NCBI RefSeq assembly: GCF_020169515.1
Contig: NZ_JAHMHW010000001.1
Span: forward strand, 992,001-1,056,000
From: Paenibacillus vietnamensis
GTDB taxonomy: Bacteria; Bacillota; Bacilli; Paenibacillales; Paenibacillaceae
Length of the DNA: 64,000 nt
Direction of reading: 5' to 3'
Shown one piece after another: positions 44,958-52,677 of this stretch. The translations under genes and the position numbers were made by a program. Each line of letters starts with the position of its first letter. Position 1 is the stretch's first letter. The notes below the pieces were generated by a model. It was given only the letters and a program-made list of their open reading frames with translations. It was not told the origin of the DNA and searched no databases.

Positions 44958-45322
44958 ATGGGGTTGGAGAGACAATCATTTTAGTATGCCCCGTGCAGAA
45001 AAGGCGAATCTCGTCGCGCTTCCGATATTGGGAGATCCGGTTTTGCAGGCTTGTGTCAGGTTTCGTGACAGATTATTGGGGGCCGAAACGGACCGGTCAG
45101 ATCGGGATGCTCACGACGCTGATCCCTTTTGTTTTGGGCTGGCAGTTCCTGATCTTGTGCTCGGTTACGTTAGTATCTCTCATTTTGTTGTCGGTCATGC
45201 AGCTGAAATGGCGGAACAAGTGGATGACCAAAGGAGGCAAAGCACGTCTGGGGGCCGCAGCCGACGTTTCGCTCATAAAGCTCCCCTCTGAATCATCCGG
45301 TTTCCCGGAACCTTATACTTAG
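44958..45322 (+). pseudogene. nasA: relic nitrate/nitrite transporter (NarK/NasA family)
   Basis: AGGAGAG and ATG (44958) remain, but the frame stops after MGLERQSF. Beyond it, PRAEKANLVALPILG (from 44986) is followed, after a frameshift near 45050, by GFVTDYWGPKRTGQIGM and LIPFVLGWQF, all typical of the first third of nitrate-type NarK permeases. These join directly to LVSLILLSVMQLKWRNKW, typical of the last helix, so roughly 300 residues are missing. The tail runs to a stop at 45322. It cannot encode a transporter. Promoter, ANTAR leader and terminator upstream are intact. Confidence 0.8.
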
Positions 45323-45348
45323 GTTCCCTGGGTGAAGGCCTGCCCGGC

Positions 45349-46107
45349 TTACTCTAAAGGAAGCTTTTTTTCGCCCAATAAAGCTTTCATAAAAAGCCTT
45401 TTGGGATTTTGCAGCAGCTTCGCCATCGATTCCGTCCAGCGGTCCTTTCGTTCCCCGCCCGTTCGTGCCGCATAATATTCGGAGATTACCCTGTTGTACT
45501 GATGGAGCTCATCGCGAAGCTCCTCTGTGCTTTGTTTGTACACGTCCTCGTGATAAATATGGGACATCGGCAGCCTTGGCTTCTTGTCTGAGCGGTTTTT
45601 CGGATAGCCGACGCTCATGCCGAATAACGGAATGACCCGGTCCGGCGTCTGAAGCAGCTCGGTTACGCGACCGAGCTTATTTCGGATGCCGCCGATATAA
45701 CAAACGCCAAGACCCATCGATTCTGCCGCGATTGCGGCGTTCTGGGCAGCAAGTGAAGCATCGACGACTCCAACCATAAACGTTTCGACGGACTGCAGCG
45801 ACTGCAGGGTACGGGAGTCGAGCGTCCCCTCCAGCTGCGCGGCAAGCTCAAGGCGATGCAAATCGAGGCAAAATATAAAAAAATGGCCGTTCTTCGCGAC
45901 ATAAGCCTGTCCGCCCGCCAGCTCGGCAAGCCGCTCTTTTTTGACGGGATCTTTAATTCCGATGATCGTATAGGCCTGGACATAGCTTGACGTCGAAGCG
46001 GCCTGCGCGCTTTGCACGATCGCCGCGGTCTGCTCGTCCGTAAGCGGCTTGTCCAAATAAGAGCGGATCGACCGGTGATCAAGGATCGTCCGGATTGTTT
46101 CGTTCAT
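45349..46107 (-). CDS. nfrA: NADPH-dependent nitro/flavin reductase (NfrA-like)
   Basis: 252 residues of the nitroreductase family. HRSIRSYLDKPLT (FMN phosphate-binding arginines), AQAASTSSYVQAY, VGVVDASLAAQNA and GMSVGYPKNRSDKKPRLP are positions shared with B. subtilis NfrA1. FMN-dependent reduction of flavins, nitroaromatics or peroxide, cytoplasmic. The start ATG at 46107 is selected for GGAGGTG; the open frame extends upstream without a site. Confidence 0.9.
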   Translation of the reverse strand: MNETIRTILDHRSIRSYLDKPLTDEQTAAIVQSAQAASTSSYVQAYTIIGIKDPVKKERLAELAGGQAYVAKNGHFFIFCLDLHRLELAAQLEGTLDSRTLQSLQSVETFMVGVVDASLAAQNAAIAAESMGLGVCYIGGIRNKLGRVTELLQTPDRVIPLFGMSVGYPKNRSDKKPRLPMSHIYHEDVYKQSTEELRDELHQYNRVISEYYAARTGGERKDRWTESMAKLLQNPKRLFMKALLGEKKLPLE

Positions 46108-46167
46108 AGGGCAGCACCTCCGTTGCTTTTTCTCCATTATGTCATAGTTCTTAACCAAGGCAAAGAA

Positions 46168-46200
46168 GGCCTGCCGTCTGTCATGCCAGATCGGCAGGCC
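46168..46200 (-). terminator. terminator of the RDD gene
   Basis: Nine-base arms GGCCTGCCG / CGGCAGGCC with TTCTTT following on the minus strand, between the RDD gene and the nitroreductase gene. Confidence 0.75.
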
Positions 46201-46214
46201 CTCCCTTATGCCTC

Positions 46215-46619
46215 TTAATCGTAAATAACCTCAGTACCCGCTATAAAGTCATGTATTGCGCGCCTGTCCTCCCTCACGGCTACCATAATGGCGCTGACAA
46301 GAATGCCGACCCCAAACGTAATGCCGTAAATGATGCCGGCTATAAGGACACGTAGCAGCATATTCCAGATCGTTGGCGGCTGATCGTCGTCAAATCTCCT
46401 GATCCGGATGCCGCATATGCGTTTGCCAATGGTAAAGCCTTTCCAAAATACAGGAACGAGCAATGAATATAAAAACGACAGCAAATTCGTAAACCATTCC
46501 TTTCCTTCACCGCCTGTGATCAGCAGCGAAAGAATGGTGAGCGGGACGGCCACGATAATTCCATCCAGCAAATTCGCGCCCAACCGAATCCAAAAGCCTG
46601 CTCCCTGATTCATTTGCAC
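46215..46619 (-). CDS. RDD family membrane protein
   Basis: 134 residues with three to four membrane helices and the RDD signature in AGFWIRLGANLLDGIIVAVP (Arg near 13, Asp near 18), plus GFTIGKRICGIRI. Family members are small integral membrane proteins of unclear, possibly ion-transport, function. Monocistronic, its terminator lies downstream. Confidence 0.85.
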   Translation of the reverse strand: MQMNQGAGFWIRLGANLLDGIIVAVPLTILSLLITGGEGKEWFTNLLSFLYSLLVPVFWKGFTIGKRICGIRIRRFDDDQPPTIWNMLLRVLIAGIIYGITFGVGILVSAIMVAVREDRRAIHDFIAGTEVIYD

Positions 46620-46804
46620 AGCCTCCTTGTCGTATTTCCCCCGTTCTTATTTGTATTGTCAGAGGAGCGGCAATAGAAGGGGCGGGCGCTTCGGATTTTT
46701 GTCGTTAACTTTTACGTTTTGTAAAACAATTTTTGACAAACTTTACGCTTTCGATCTGCTATCATTGTTTTCAGGTTGTCCATCCTAGAATAGGAGCGTT
46801 GATA

Positions 46805-47095
46805 ATGAACACGATTTCTAACGAACATTTTGAAAACGAAACGATTGTATTTGATGGATTCAGCTTTATCGGCTGCACGTTTACGAATTGCGTCATCATC
46901 ATCTCGACACTCGATTTCGACTTCCGCGGCTGTACCTTCTATGAATCCAATCTTCACGTCAATCCCGAGCTCTCCATCTTCGAAATCTCGCATAAGCTTT
47001 CGCAATCCACATACGATCATACCACCAACTGCTACCGGAACGATTATAACTATCCGAAAAAAGCGCTGGATCTTTCGACGGTCAATGCCCGTTAA
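46805..47095 (+). CDS. small pentapeptide-repeat-like protein
   Basis: 96 residues from the ATG at 46805 (AGGAG upstream). The middle (FDGFSFIGCTFTNC, LDFDFRGCTFYESNL) shows the every-fifth-residue Phe/Leu/Ile periodicity of pentapeptide repeats, with roughly one and a half beta-helix turns. No signal or membrane segment. Too short for a known pentapeptide family member such as a gyrase protector; function unknown. Confidence 0.65.
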   Translation: MNTISNEHFENETIVFDGFSFIGCTFTNCVIIISTLDFDFRGCTFYESNLHVNPELSIFEISHKLSQSTYDHTTNCYRNDYNYPKKALDLSTVNAR

Positions 47096-47117
47096 AGCTC
47101 CAGCTTAACGTTAAAAG

Positions 47118-47144
47118 AAAAAACCGCCCGGAGAGGCGGTTTTT
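47118..47144. terminator. bidirectional terminator between convergent genes
   Basis: AAAACCGCC / GGCGGTTTT arms with A- and T-runs on both sides serve the small protein gene (plus) and the HPt-REC-GGDEF-REC gene (minus). Confidence 0.88.
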
Positions 47145-47152
47145 CCATGCGG

Positions 47153-48787
47153 TCAGATGCGGTTAGCCAAACGCTCGATACGAAGAAACAGCTCCTGCAT
47201 ATCAAAGGGTTTGACGACGTAATCGTCGGCGCCTTTCTGCAGAGCGTGCACGATATCCGCTTTTTGGCTGCGGGCGGTGAGCATGACGACCCATACATGC
47301 TGCTCGGGGAAGCCGGCCCTCAGCCGGTCAAGCACCTCAAAGCCGTCCAATTCCGGCATCGCGCCGTCCAGCAAAACGATATATTTCTCTCCCTCCCGGT
47401 ACCAGCCGGACGCCAGAAAGGCCGTTCCGTCCGGATACGCGAAAGCGCTGACCCGTTTGCCCGCGGCAGGCTTCCACTGCGAGAATTGATCCAGGATAAG
47501 CTCGCGCATTAACGGATCGTCATCGACGACGACTACGTTTATAACCGCTTCCTGCCCCGCAGCCGAAATGCCCTGCGCATACACGACCGACCGGTCGCGG
47601 CCGGAGCGCTTGGCCGAATACAGCGCCTGATCCGCCTCGTCCACAAGCTTCTCCGGATGCTTGTTCGCTTCATGAAGCCCGGCCAGACCGGAGGAGAAGG
47701 TCACCCGGAAGCTTTCCCCGCCGCTTTGGAACCGGAGCGAGTTGAAGCCCTCTCTCATATCCTCCACGATCAGTACCGCATCCGCCGTCCCGCAGCCCGG
47801 AAGCAGCAGGGCAAATTCCTCTCCCCCGTACCGGCACAAAATATTCTGCTTGCGGATCGAGCGTTTGGCAGTCGCGACAAATGCTTGCAGCACCTCGTCA
47901 CCCTTCAAATGTCCATATGTATCGTTCACCTTCTTGAAATGATCCAAGTCGATCAAAACAAGCGTAAACGGAGCTCCGTTCCGGTTATAATCGTCGATGC
48001 CCTGCCTGACCATCACGTTAAAATGCTTGCGGTTGTATGCGCCCGTCAGCTCATCAACGATGATCGAGCGCTGCCAGTCCCGCTTCATCGCGAGGCGGTT
48101 GGCGGTTAAAGCCAGCAGCAGCTCGGTCGAAAAGGGCTTCGCGAGAAAATCCGTCGCCCCCATCCGGTAAGCGCGGATTTGATTGTCGGCGGAACCGTCG
48201 GCGCTGATCATGAGGATCGGAATGAGCTCCTGCTTCGCTTTTTCAACCATTTGCGGCAGTACCTCCATGCCGCTTCGGTCAGGCAGGATGATGTCCAGCA
48301 AAATCAGATCCGGCTTCCAATCGTAAAACAGCTTCAGTCCCCGCTCGGCATCCAGCGCGATACTGACCGGATAGTCATGCTTCTCCAGCACTTCCTTCAA
48401 ATAAGCGACAAACTCGATGTCATCGTCGATCAGCAGTACCCGGTTCGAGCCTTCGGCAGCGCCGGCCGCCACATTTTGCTCAAAAACCGTCTGCTTCCTG
48501 TCAGACGGCAGCTCCTGCGGCATTCCTTGGAACATGCGGAGCAGCGGACCGACATGCCGCTCCCATTCCAGCCTGCCAATCATACGGCCACCGTCCGGAG
48601 CGAACGACCTTTCCTGTTCGCCGGAGTATAGCTCTACCTCAGCTAAGCCTAACGTCCCGCCCGTTCCCTTCAGGTTATGAAAAAAACGGTGCAGCTCCTG
48701 TTCGGCTACGGCCGGCTGCGCCGACCATTCCGCGACAGTCTGTCCGACTCTTGCCTGCATTAGCTTTACGTATTTATCCCTTTTCAT
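47153..48787 (-). CDS. HPt-REC-GGDEF-REC signalling protein
   Basis: 544 residues. N-terminal histidine phosphotransfer domain (HNLKGTGGTLGL, His near 35), REC1 (VLLIDDDIEFV...LILLDIILPD, about 118-235), GGDEF (LDHFKKVNDTYGHLKGDE and CRYGGEEFALLLP, about 250-400), REC2 (VVVVDDDPLMREL...LDGAMPEL...KPFD). The GGEEF active site is intact, so c-di-GMP synthesis is predicted. The inhibitory RxxD site reads RKQN, so product feedback is probably lost. Fourteen-base overlap with the kinase gene upstream; it is the likely output of the phosphorelay. Confidence 0.88.
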   Translation of the reverse strand: MKRDKYVKLMQARVGQTVAEWSAQPAVAEQELHRFFHNLKGTGGTLGLAEVELYSGEQERSFAPDGGRMIGRLEWERHVGPLLRMFQGMPQELPSDRKQTVFEQNVAAGAAEGSNRVLLIDDDIEFVAYLKEVLEKHDYPVSIALDAERGLKLFYDWKPDLILLDIILPDRSGMEVLPQMVEKAKQELIPILMISADGSADNQIRAYRMGATDFLAKPFSTELLLALTANRLAMKRDWQRSIIVDELTGAYNRKHFNVMVRQGIDDYNRNGAPFTLVLIDLDHFKKVNDTYGHLKGDEVLQAFVATAKRSIRKQNILCRYGGEEFALLLPGCGTADAVLIVEDMREGFNSLRFQSGGESFRVTFSSGLAGLHEANKHPEKLVDEADQALYSAKRSGRDRSVVYAQGISAAGQEAVINVVVVDDDPLMRELILDQFSQWKPAAGKRVSAFAYPDGTAFLASGWYREGEKYIVLLDGAMPELDGFEVLDRLRAGFPEQHVWVVMLTARSQKADIVHALQKGADDYVVKPFDMQELFLRIERLANRI

Positions 48788-51638
48788 GCCGTTCCTCCGA
48801 TCTTAAGATGAGATCTGACAGCCGTTCGCTCAGCCTGCCAGGCAGGTACGGCTTGACCAGAAACTCGGAGATGCCCCAGGCTGCGGCCTTTTCCTTCTCT
48901 TCGAAAGCGCTCGAAATGAGAATCGGCTTATTCAGCAGCTTCTCCGATTTTTTCATCATCGTAATAATATCCCATCCCGTTAGGCCTTGCTCAAGCATTA
49001 GATCGATGACGACTGCGTCCGGATTCAGCCTTTCCAGCTCATCGAGCGCTTGCCGCCCTTCCGCAAACAAATGTACCCGGTAACCGCTTGCCTGCAGCTC
49101 GTCTGTCAGCAGCAGCGATAAATGGTGATCGTTCTCCACCAGCGCCACGAGCAAGGAAGCTTTCTCCGGTTTCCGCTCAGGGTCCTCTACAGCCGAATGC
49201 TCAAGCCGCGTAATGGCCGGCAAACGAACCGTAAACGTGCTTCCCGAGCCAAATACCGATTCTACGCCGATCGTTCCTTTGTGCCGGTTAATAATTTCTT
49301 TCACGATTGCAAGACCGAGCCCTGTTCCGCCAATTTCCCTGCGGTCCGAATTGTCAACGCGGTAAAATTTGGAAAACAGCTTCGGAAGCGCCTCTTCCGG
49401 GATGCCCAGGCCTTCATCCTGAATCCGGATGACAAGCTGCTCGTCCTCCACTGCGGCGTCGATGAGAATCGTTCCGCCGTCAGGCGAATATTTTACCGCG
49501 TTGTTTAACAAGTTAATGAACGCCTGGCCCAGTTTCGCAGCATCCGCCCATACCAGCGCCTTCGGCGCACGATTGCAAAATTCAATGCGATGCGCAGTGC
49601 CGGACAGCTTCTCCGTCTCGACGATTTCTTCAATCAGGGAGGCTATGTCAATCGCCTGCATGTCATAAATCTGCTTGCCCGATTCCATTCGCTGCAGATC
49701 GAGGAAATCATTAATTAACGCCGTTAATCGTTTGGCTTCCTGATAAATCGTCATCATATATTTTCTTTGTCGCTCCGGGTTCAGCTCCCGGTGTATAAGC
49801 AGCTCGGCGAAACCAAGCACACTCGCAAGAGGCGTCCTCAGCTCATGGCTTACCGTGCTGACAAACTCGGATTTCATCCGGTCAACCTCGTATTCCTTCG
49901 AAATATCCCTGTGCACGAACAGCAAACCGAATTTATCTCCCTGGCGGTAGAGAGGCTCGCAATAGATTTGGATGTGCTTTCGTTCGGGCAAAGACAGCTC
50001 ATAATTCATGCTTCTGCCTTCCTCCGTCAGCTCCCCGTTCACAATCCGCGTGATGAAGCCGACCAGCCTTTCCGGCTCAATTACCTTCTCCCGAATCGTC
50101 TCCAGAAAGGAATCGATCGGCAATCGGGTAGAGGAGCCCGCTTCGGACACAACTCCGAGCAGCTCCGACATTCTCCGGTTAATCTGCAGCGTCGTTCCGT
50201 GCAGGTCGGTGAACTGAATCCCTTCCTGAACCGTGTTCAGCATATCGCCAATCATCTGCCGCCGCTTCTCGGACTGCTCGAATAAAACCAGCTTGTCGAA
50301 GGATAACGATACCTGCTTGATAAGCCCGTCAATTTCGGCTTCCTCCTGCCGAGAGACGTCGCGGCCGAGCTTGGTCAGAATCAGGCATGCAACCATTTCC
50401 TCATCCGCGCCTGCCACCGGTACGACCAGATCCGTAGCGCTCATCGGAGCAGTGTGATAGCCCCGCTCGGCCGTTGACGCCGCTCGATTGATTCGGTATG
50501 TCTTTTTCGTCTGCAGCGCCCGCAAAGCGATTCCTTCGTCAAGCGTCGCGACGGCCTGCTTGGCGGCTTCCTCCGACAGGCCGACGGACGCGTACGGGTG
50601 CGGCTCCTTCATCATAATGAGAATCCCTTTGTCCGATTCGGTTATTTCCACCATATTTTGAATGATGCTCTGCAGTAGCTCGGTCTGATTCAGCGTATTG
50701 GACAAGGACTGGATGAGCTGATTTCTTTTTTCCAGGTACCGCTCGTTTTTCTCCATGAGGGCAAGCGCGCGCTGCAGCTCTTCCTGCTGTGCCTGGAGCT
50801 CGTCCTGCTGTGCTTGGAGCTCTTCGTTCTGGGCAAGCAGCGTCTCTTCCTTGAGGTGGATTTGCCCCATCATCGACTGCAATGAACGAGAAAGCTCTCC
50901 GATTTCGTCCGCTCTCGTCAAGCTCTCGAGCTCGAAGCGCTCGCCTTCCGCAAAACGCCTCGCCTGCTTCGTCAGCTGCCGGAGCGGCGCTCCCATATCG
51001 GTGCCAAGCTTTCTCGTAATGAAAGAAGACAAAATGAGAACGGCGAGAATATAGGTGATAAACGCGCCGGCTTGAAGAGCCAGCTGCCGCACAAGCTCAC
51101 CGTTTTTCTCCTCCGCGATCAGCTTCACCTGATTCTCGAAGTCGTAGGCGTAGACGATCAGTTTATTGACCGGATTGTCTTCATCCGCGGTGATCAGCTG
51201 CCGCAGCGAGCCATAATCCTCGGCTTCCGCATACGCAATTGCCTTCGGCAGCGTCGTCTCAAAATAATCCGTAAAAAACGCTTCGATATTTTGCATCACT
51301 TCCATTTCGGCTTCACTTAACTCACGTTTCTTGATCTCAAGGAGCGCATTTTTCAGCTTTTCCTCCTCGGCAAAAATCTGCTCGTATTCATAATCGGACA
51401 AATAGACGAAATACCCTCTGGCCCGCAAAATGATTTCATTCGAATGATCCGCGATTTCGGAAACGAGCTTTAGCTTATCTTGAACCGCTTCCGCTTCCCT
51501 CATATAATCCTGCACAATCGAATAGGTGGTCCACAGCATATAAAATGCGCCGAACAAAATAAGCATGACGGCCAGCATCATCATGGACACAAGCCGCTGT
51601 GTTATGCTTCTTTTATAAAAATGCCTGAGCTTACTCAC
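48774..51638 (-). CDS. hybrid histidine kinase (CHASE-like, HAMP, GAF, PAS, HisKA, HATPase, REC)
   Basis: 954 residues. TM1 near 15-37, a helical extracytoplasmic sensor (40-185), TM2 near 188-206, HAMP (206-260), a Glu/Gln-rich coiled coil (about 265-305), GAF (about 320-460), PAS (about 465-585), HisKA with phospho-His in VSHELRTPLASVLGF, HATPase (LLNNAVKYSPDGG, GTGLGLAIVKE) and a C-terminal REC (VVIDLMLEQG, KPY). The Glu-Leu-Gln-Ala-Gln-Gln repeats explain the low-complexity region at 50760-50830. It overlaps both neighbours. Confidence 0.92.
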   Translation of the reverse strand: MSKLRHFYKRSITQRLVSMMMLAVMLILFGAFYMLWTTYSIVQDYMREAEAVQDKLKLVSEIADHSNEIILRARGYFVYLSDYEYEQIFAEEEKLKNALLEIKKRELSEAEMEVMQNIEAFFTDYFETTLPKAIAYAEAEDYGSLRQLITADEDNPVNKLIVYAYDFENQVKLIAEEKNGELVRQLALQAGAFITYILAVLILSSFITRKLGTDMGAPLRQLTKQARRFAEGERFELESLTRADEIGELSRSLQSMMGQIHLKEETLLAQNEELQAQQDELQAQQEELQRALALMEKNERYLEKRNQLIQSLSNTLNQTELLQSIIQNMVEITESDKGILIMMKEPHPYASVGLSEEAAKQAVATLDEGIALRALQTKKTYRINRAASTAERGYHTAPMSATDLVVPVAGADEEMVACLILTKLGRDVSRQEEAEIDGLIKQVSLSFDKLVLFEQSEKRRQMIGDMLNTVQEGIQFTDLHGTTLQINRRMSELLGVVSEAGSSTRLPIDSFLETIREKVIEPERLVGFITRIVNGELTEEGRSMNYELSLPERKHIQIYCEPLYRQGDKFGLLFVHRDISKEYEVDRMKSEFVSTVSHELRTPLASVLGFAELLIHRELNPERQRKYMMTIYQEAKRLTALINDFLDLQRMESGKQIYDMQAIDIASLIEEIVETEKLSGTAHRIEFCNRAPKALVWADAAKLGQAFINLLNNAVKYSPDGGTILIDAAVEDEQLVIRIQDEGLGIPEEALPKLFSKFYRVDNSDRREIGGTGLGLAIVKEIINRHKGTIGVESVFGSGSTFTVRLPAITRLEHSAVEDPERKPEKASLLVALVENDHHLSLLLTDELQASGYRVHLFAEGRQALDELERLNPDAVVIDLMLEQGLTGWDIITMMKKSEKLLNKPILISSAFEEKEKAAAWGISEFLVKPYLPGRLSERLSDLILRSEERHEKG

Positions 51639-52002
51639 GCAGCATCTCCCCGATCCGTCCGATCAGCTCAAGAGGGCTGAACGGCTTGGACATAAATCCG
51701 TCCGCCCCGGCATTCAGCACCTTCTCCTGCTCCGCCTGCTGGCTTTTCGCCGACAGCATAAGAATTTTGGGCCGCTGCTCCTCAGCAAGCTCGGCTTTTG
51801 CCGCTTCGATCACTTCCGCCCCCGTCATACGGGGCATCATGTAGTCCAGAATAATCAGATCAAAGGCATCCGCTTTCATTTTATCAAGCGCTTCCACTCC
51901 GTCCGACGCCTCATCAATTTCATAGCCTTCATCCTCGAGCGTGTCCGCAATCAGCATTCTGAGCACGGGCTCGTCCTCGGCAATCAGTATTTTTTTCGGC
52001 AT
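51631..52002 (-). CDS. single-domain response regulator
   Basis: 123 residues, CheY-like: ILIAEDEPVLRML (acid pocket), phospho-Asp in LIILDYMMPR, Ser/Thr in MLSAKSQ, Lys in MSKPFSP. No output domain. GGAGGGG upstream decides the ATG at 52002. It is the first gene of the three-gene phosphorelay operon and overlaps the kinase by eight bases; it may shuttle phosphate or act as a sink. Confidence 0.9.
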   Translation of the reverse strand: MPKKILIAEDEPVLRMLIADTLEDEGYEIDEASDGVEALDKMKADAFDLIILDYMMPRMTGAEVIEAAKAELAEEQRPKILMLSAKSQQAEQEKVLNAGADGFMSKPFSPLELIGRIGEMLRE

Positions 52003-52129
52003 GTTCTTCCCCTCCGTCGCATCGCACTCAATTGTCATTTGTCGACATTTTTCTACAAAACTAATGCTCTGTTATTCGACATCTTTTTCGTAATTCCTTT
52101 TATTTGCAAATGCCGGTAAGGTTGAAACG

Positions 52130-52166
52130 AAAAAAAAAGAACACGCGGCCAAATAGCCGAATGCTC
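52130..52166 (-). terminator. probable terminator of the DUF1854/ABC operon
   Basis: An imperfect hairpin with CGGC/GCCG core and flanking GAGC/GTTC pairs precedes nine T residues on the minus strand, about 15 bases after the DUF1854 stop. Confidence 0.55.
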
Positions 52167-52179
52167 CTTATAGGACTGC

Positions 52180-52677
52180 TTAAATGACGTCGGTCAATTC
52201 GTTGCGGCTGTGACTGTCGAGCTCCCTCCAATCGGCGATCTCGCATCTCCTTCCGTTCAAATCCGTCAGGATGATGCGGCCCCCTCCGGGGAACTGCAAA
52301 TGCTCATGCAAATTTCGCATCGCCATCCTTGTTGCGCCCAGATTGGTTTGGAGCTCCCAAATCCACAAGTCCGCTTTCTGCTTGATGCTGTCGATCCTGT
52401 CGACGCGGGGCAGAAAGTACCGGAACTGAAGCTCCGTTCCGATTTCCTTCAAGCTTTCCCGGTCCAGCTCCTCGATGTCGCGGATGATGCACAGCTCTTC
52501 CCCTTTCATATCCCGTACCGAAATATACTTCGTCGTATACAAGAAAGGAAAAGCCCGGTGCACAACCAGCTCGTCGAACGGCTTTCCGTTAATCACTCCC
52601 TGGAACACGCCGCCCGGCCCGCGGCTGAAGATGACATCGTCGGTACCAAGTATCGTCAGCTCGTAAGGATCCTTCAT
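52180..52677 (-). CDS. DUF1854 family protein
   Basis: 165 residues with the DUF1854 pattern: DELVVHRAFPFLYTTKYISV, CIIRDIEELD, RYFLPRVDRI and WIWELQTNLGA. Cytoplasmic. In several phyla DUF1854 genes lie next to an ABC exporter, and in proteobacteria this pair is annotated with cyanophycin metabolism. Here it overlaps the ABC gene by four bases. No cyanophycin genes are present in the window, so the role is open. Confidence 0.78.
   Translation of the reverse strand: MKDPYELTILGTDDVIFSRGPGGVFQGVINGKPFDELVVHRAFPFLYTTKYISVRDMKGEELCIIRDIEELDRESLKEIGTELQFRYFLPRVDRIDSIKQKADLWIWELQTNLGATRMAMRNLHEHLQFPGGGRIILTDLNGRRCEIADWRELDSHSRNELTDVI

Noticed and set aside
50760..50830. repetitive sequence that might be a tandem repeat element
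   Set aside because: It encodes the Glu/Gln coiled-coil of the histidine kinase, in frame.
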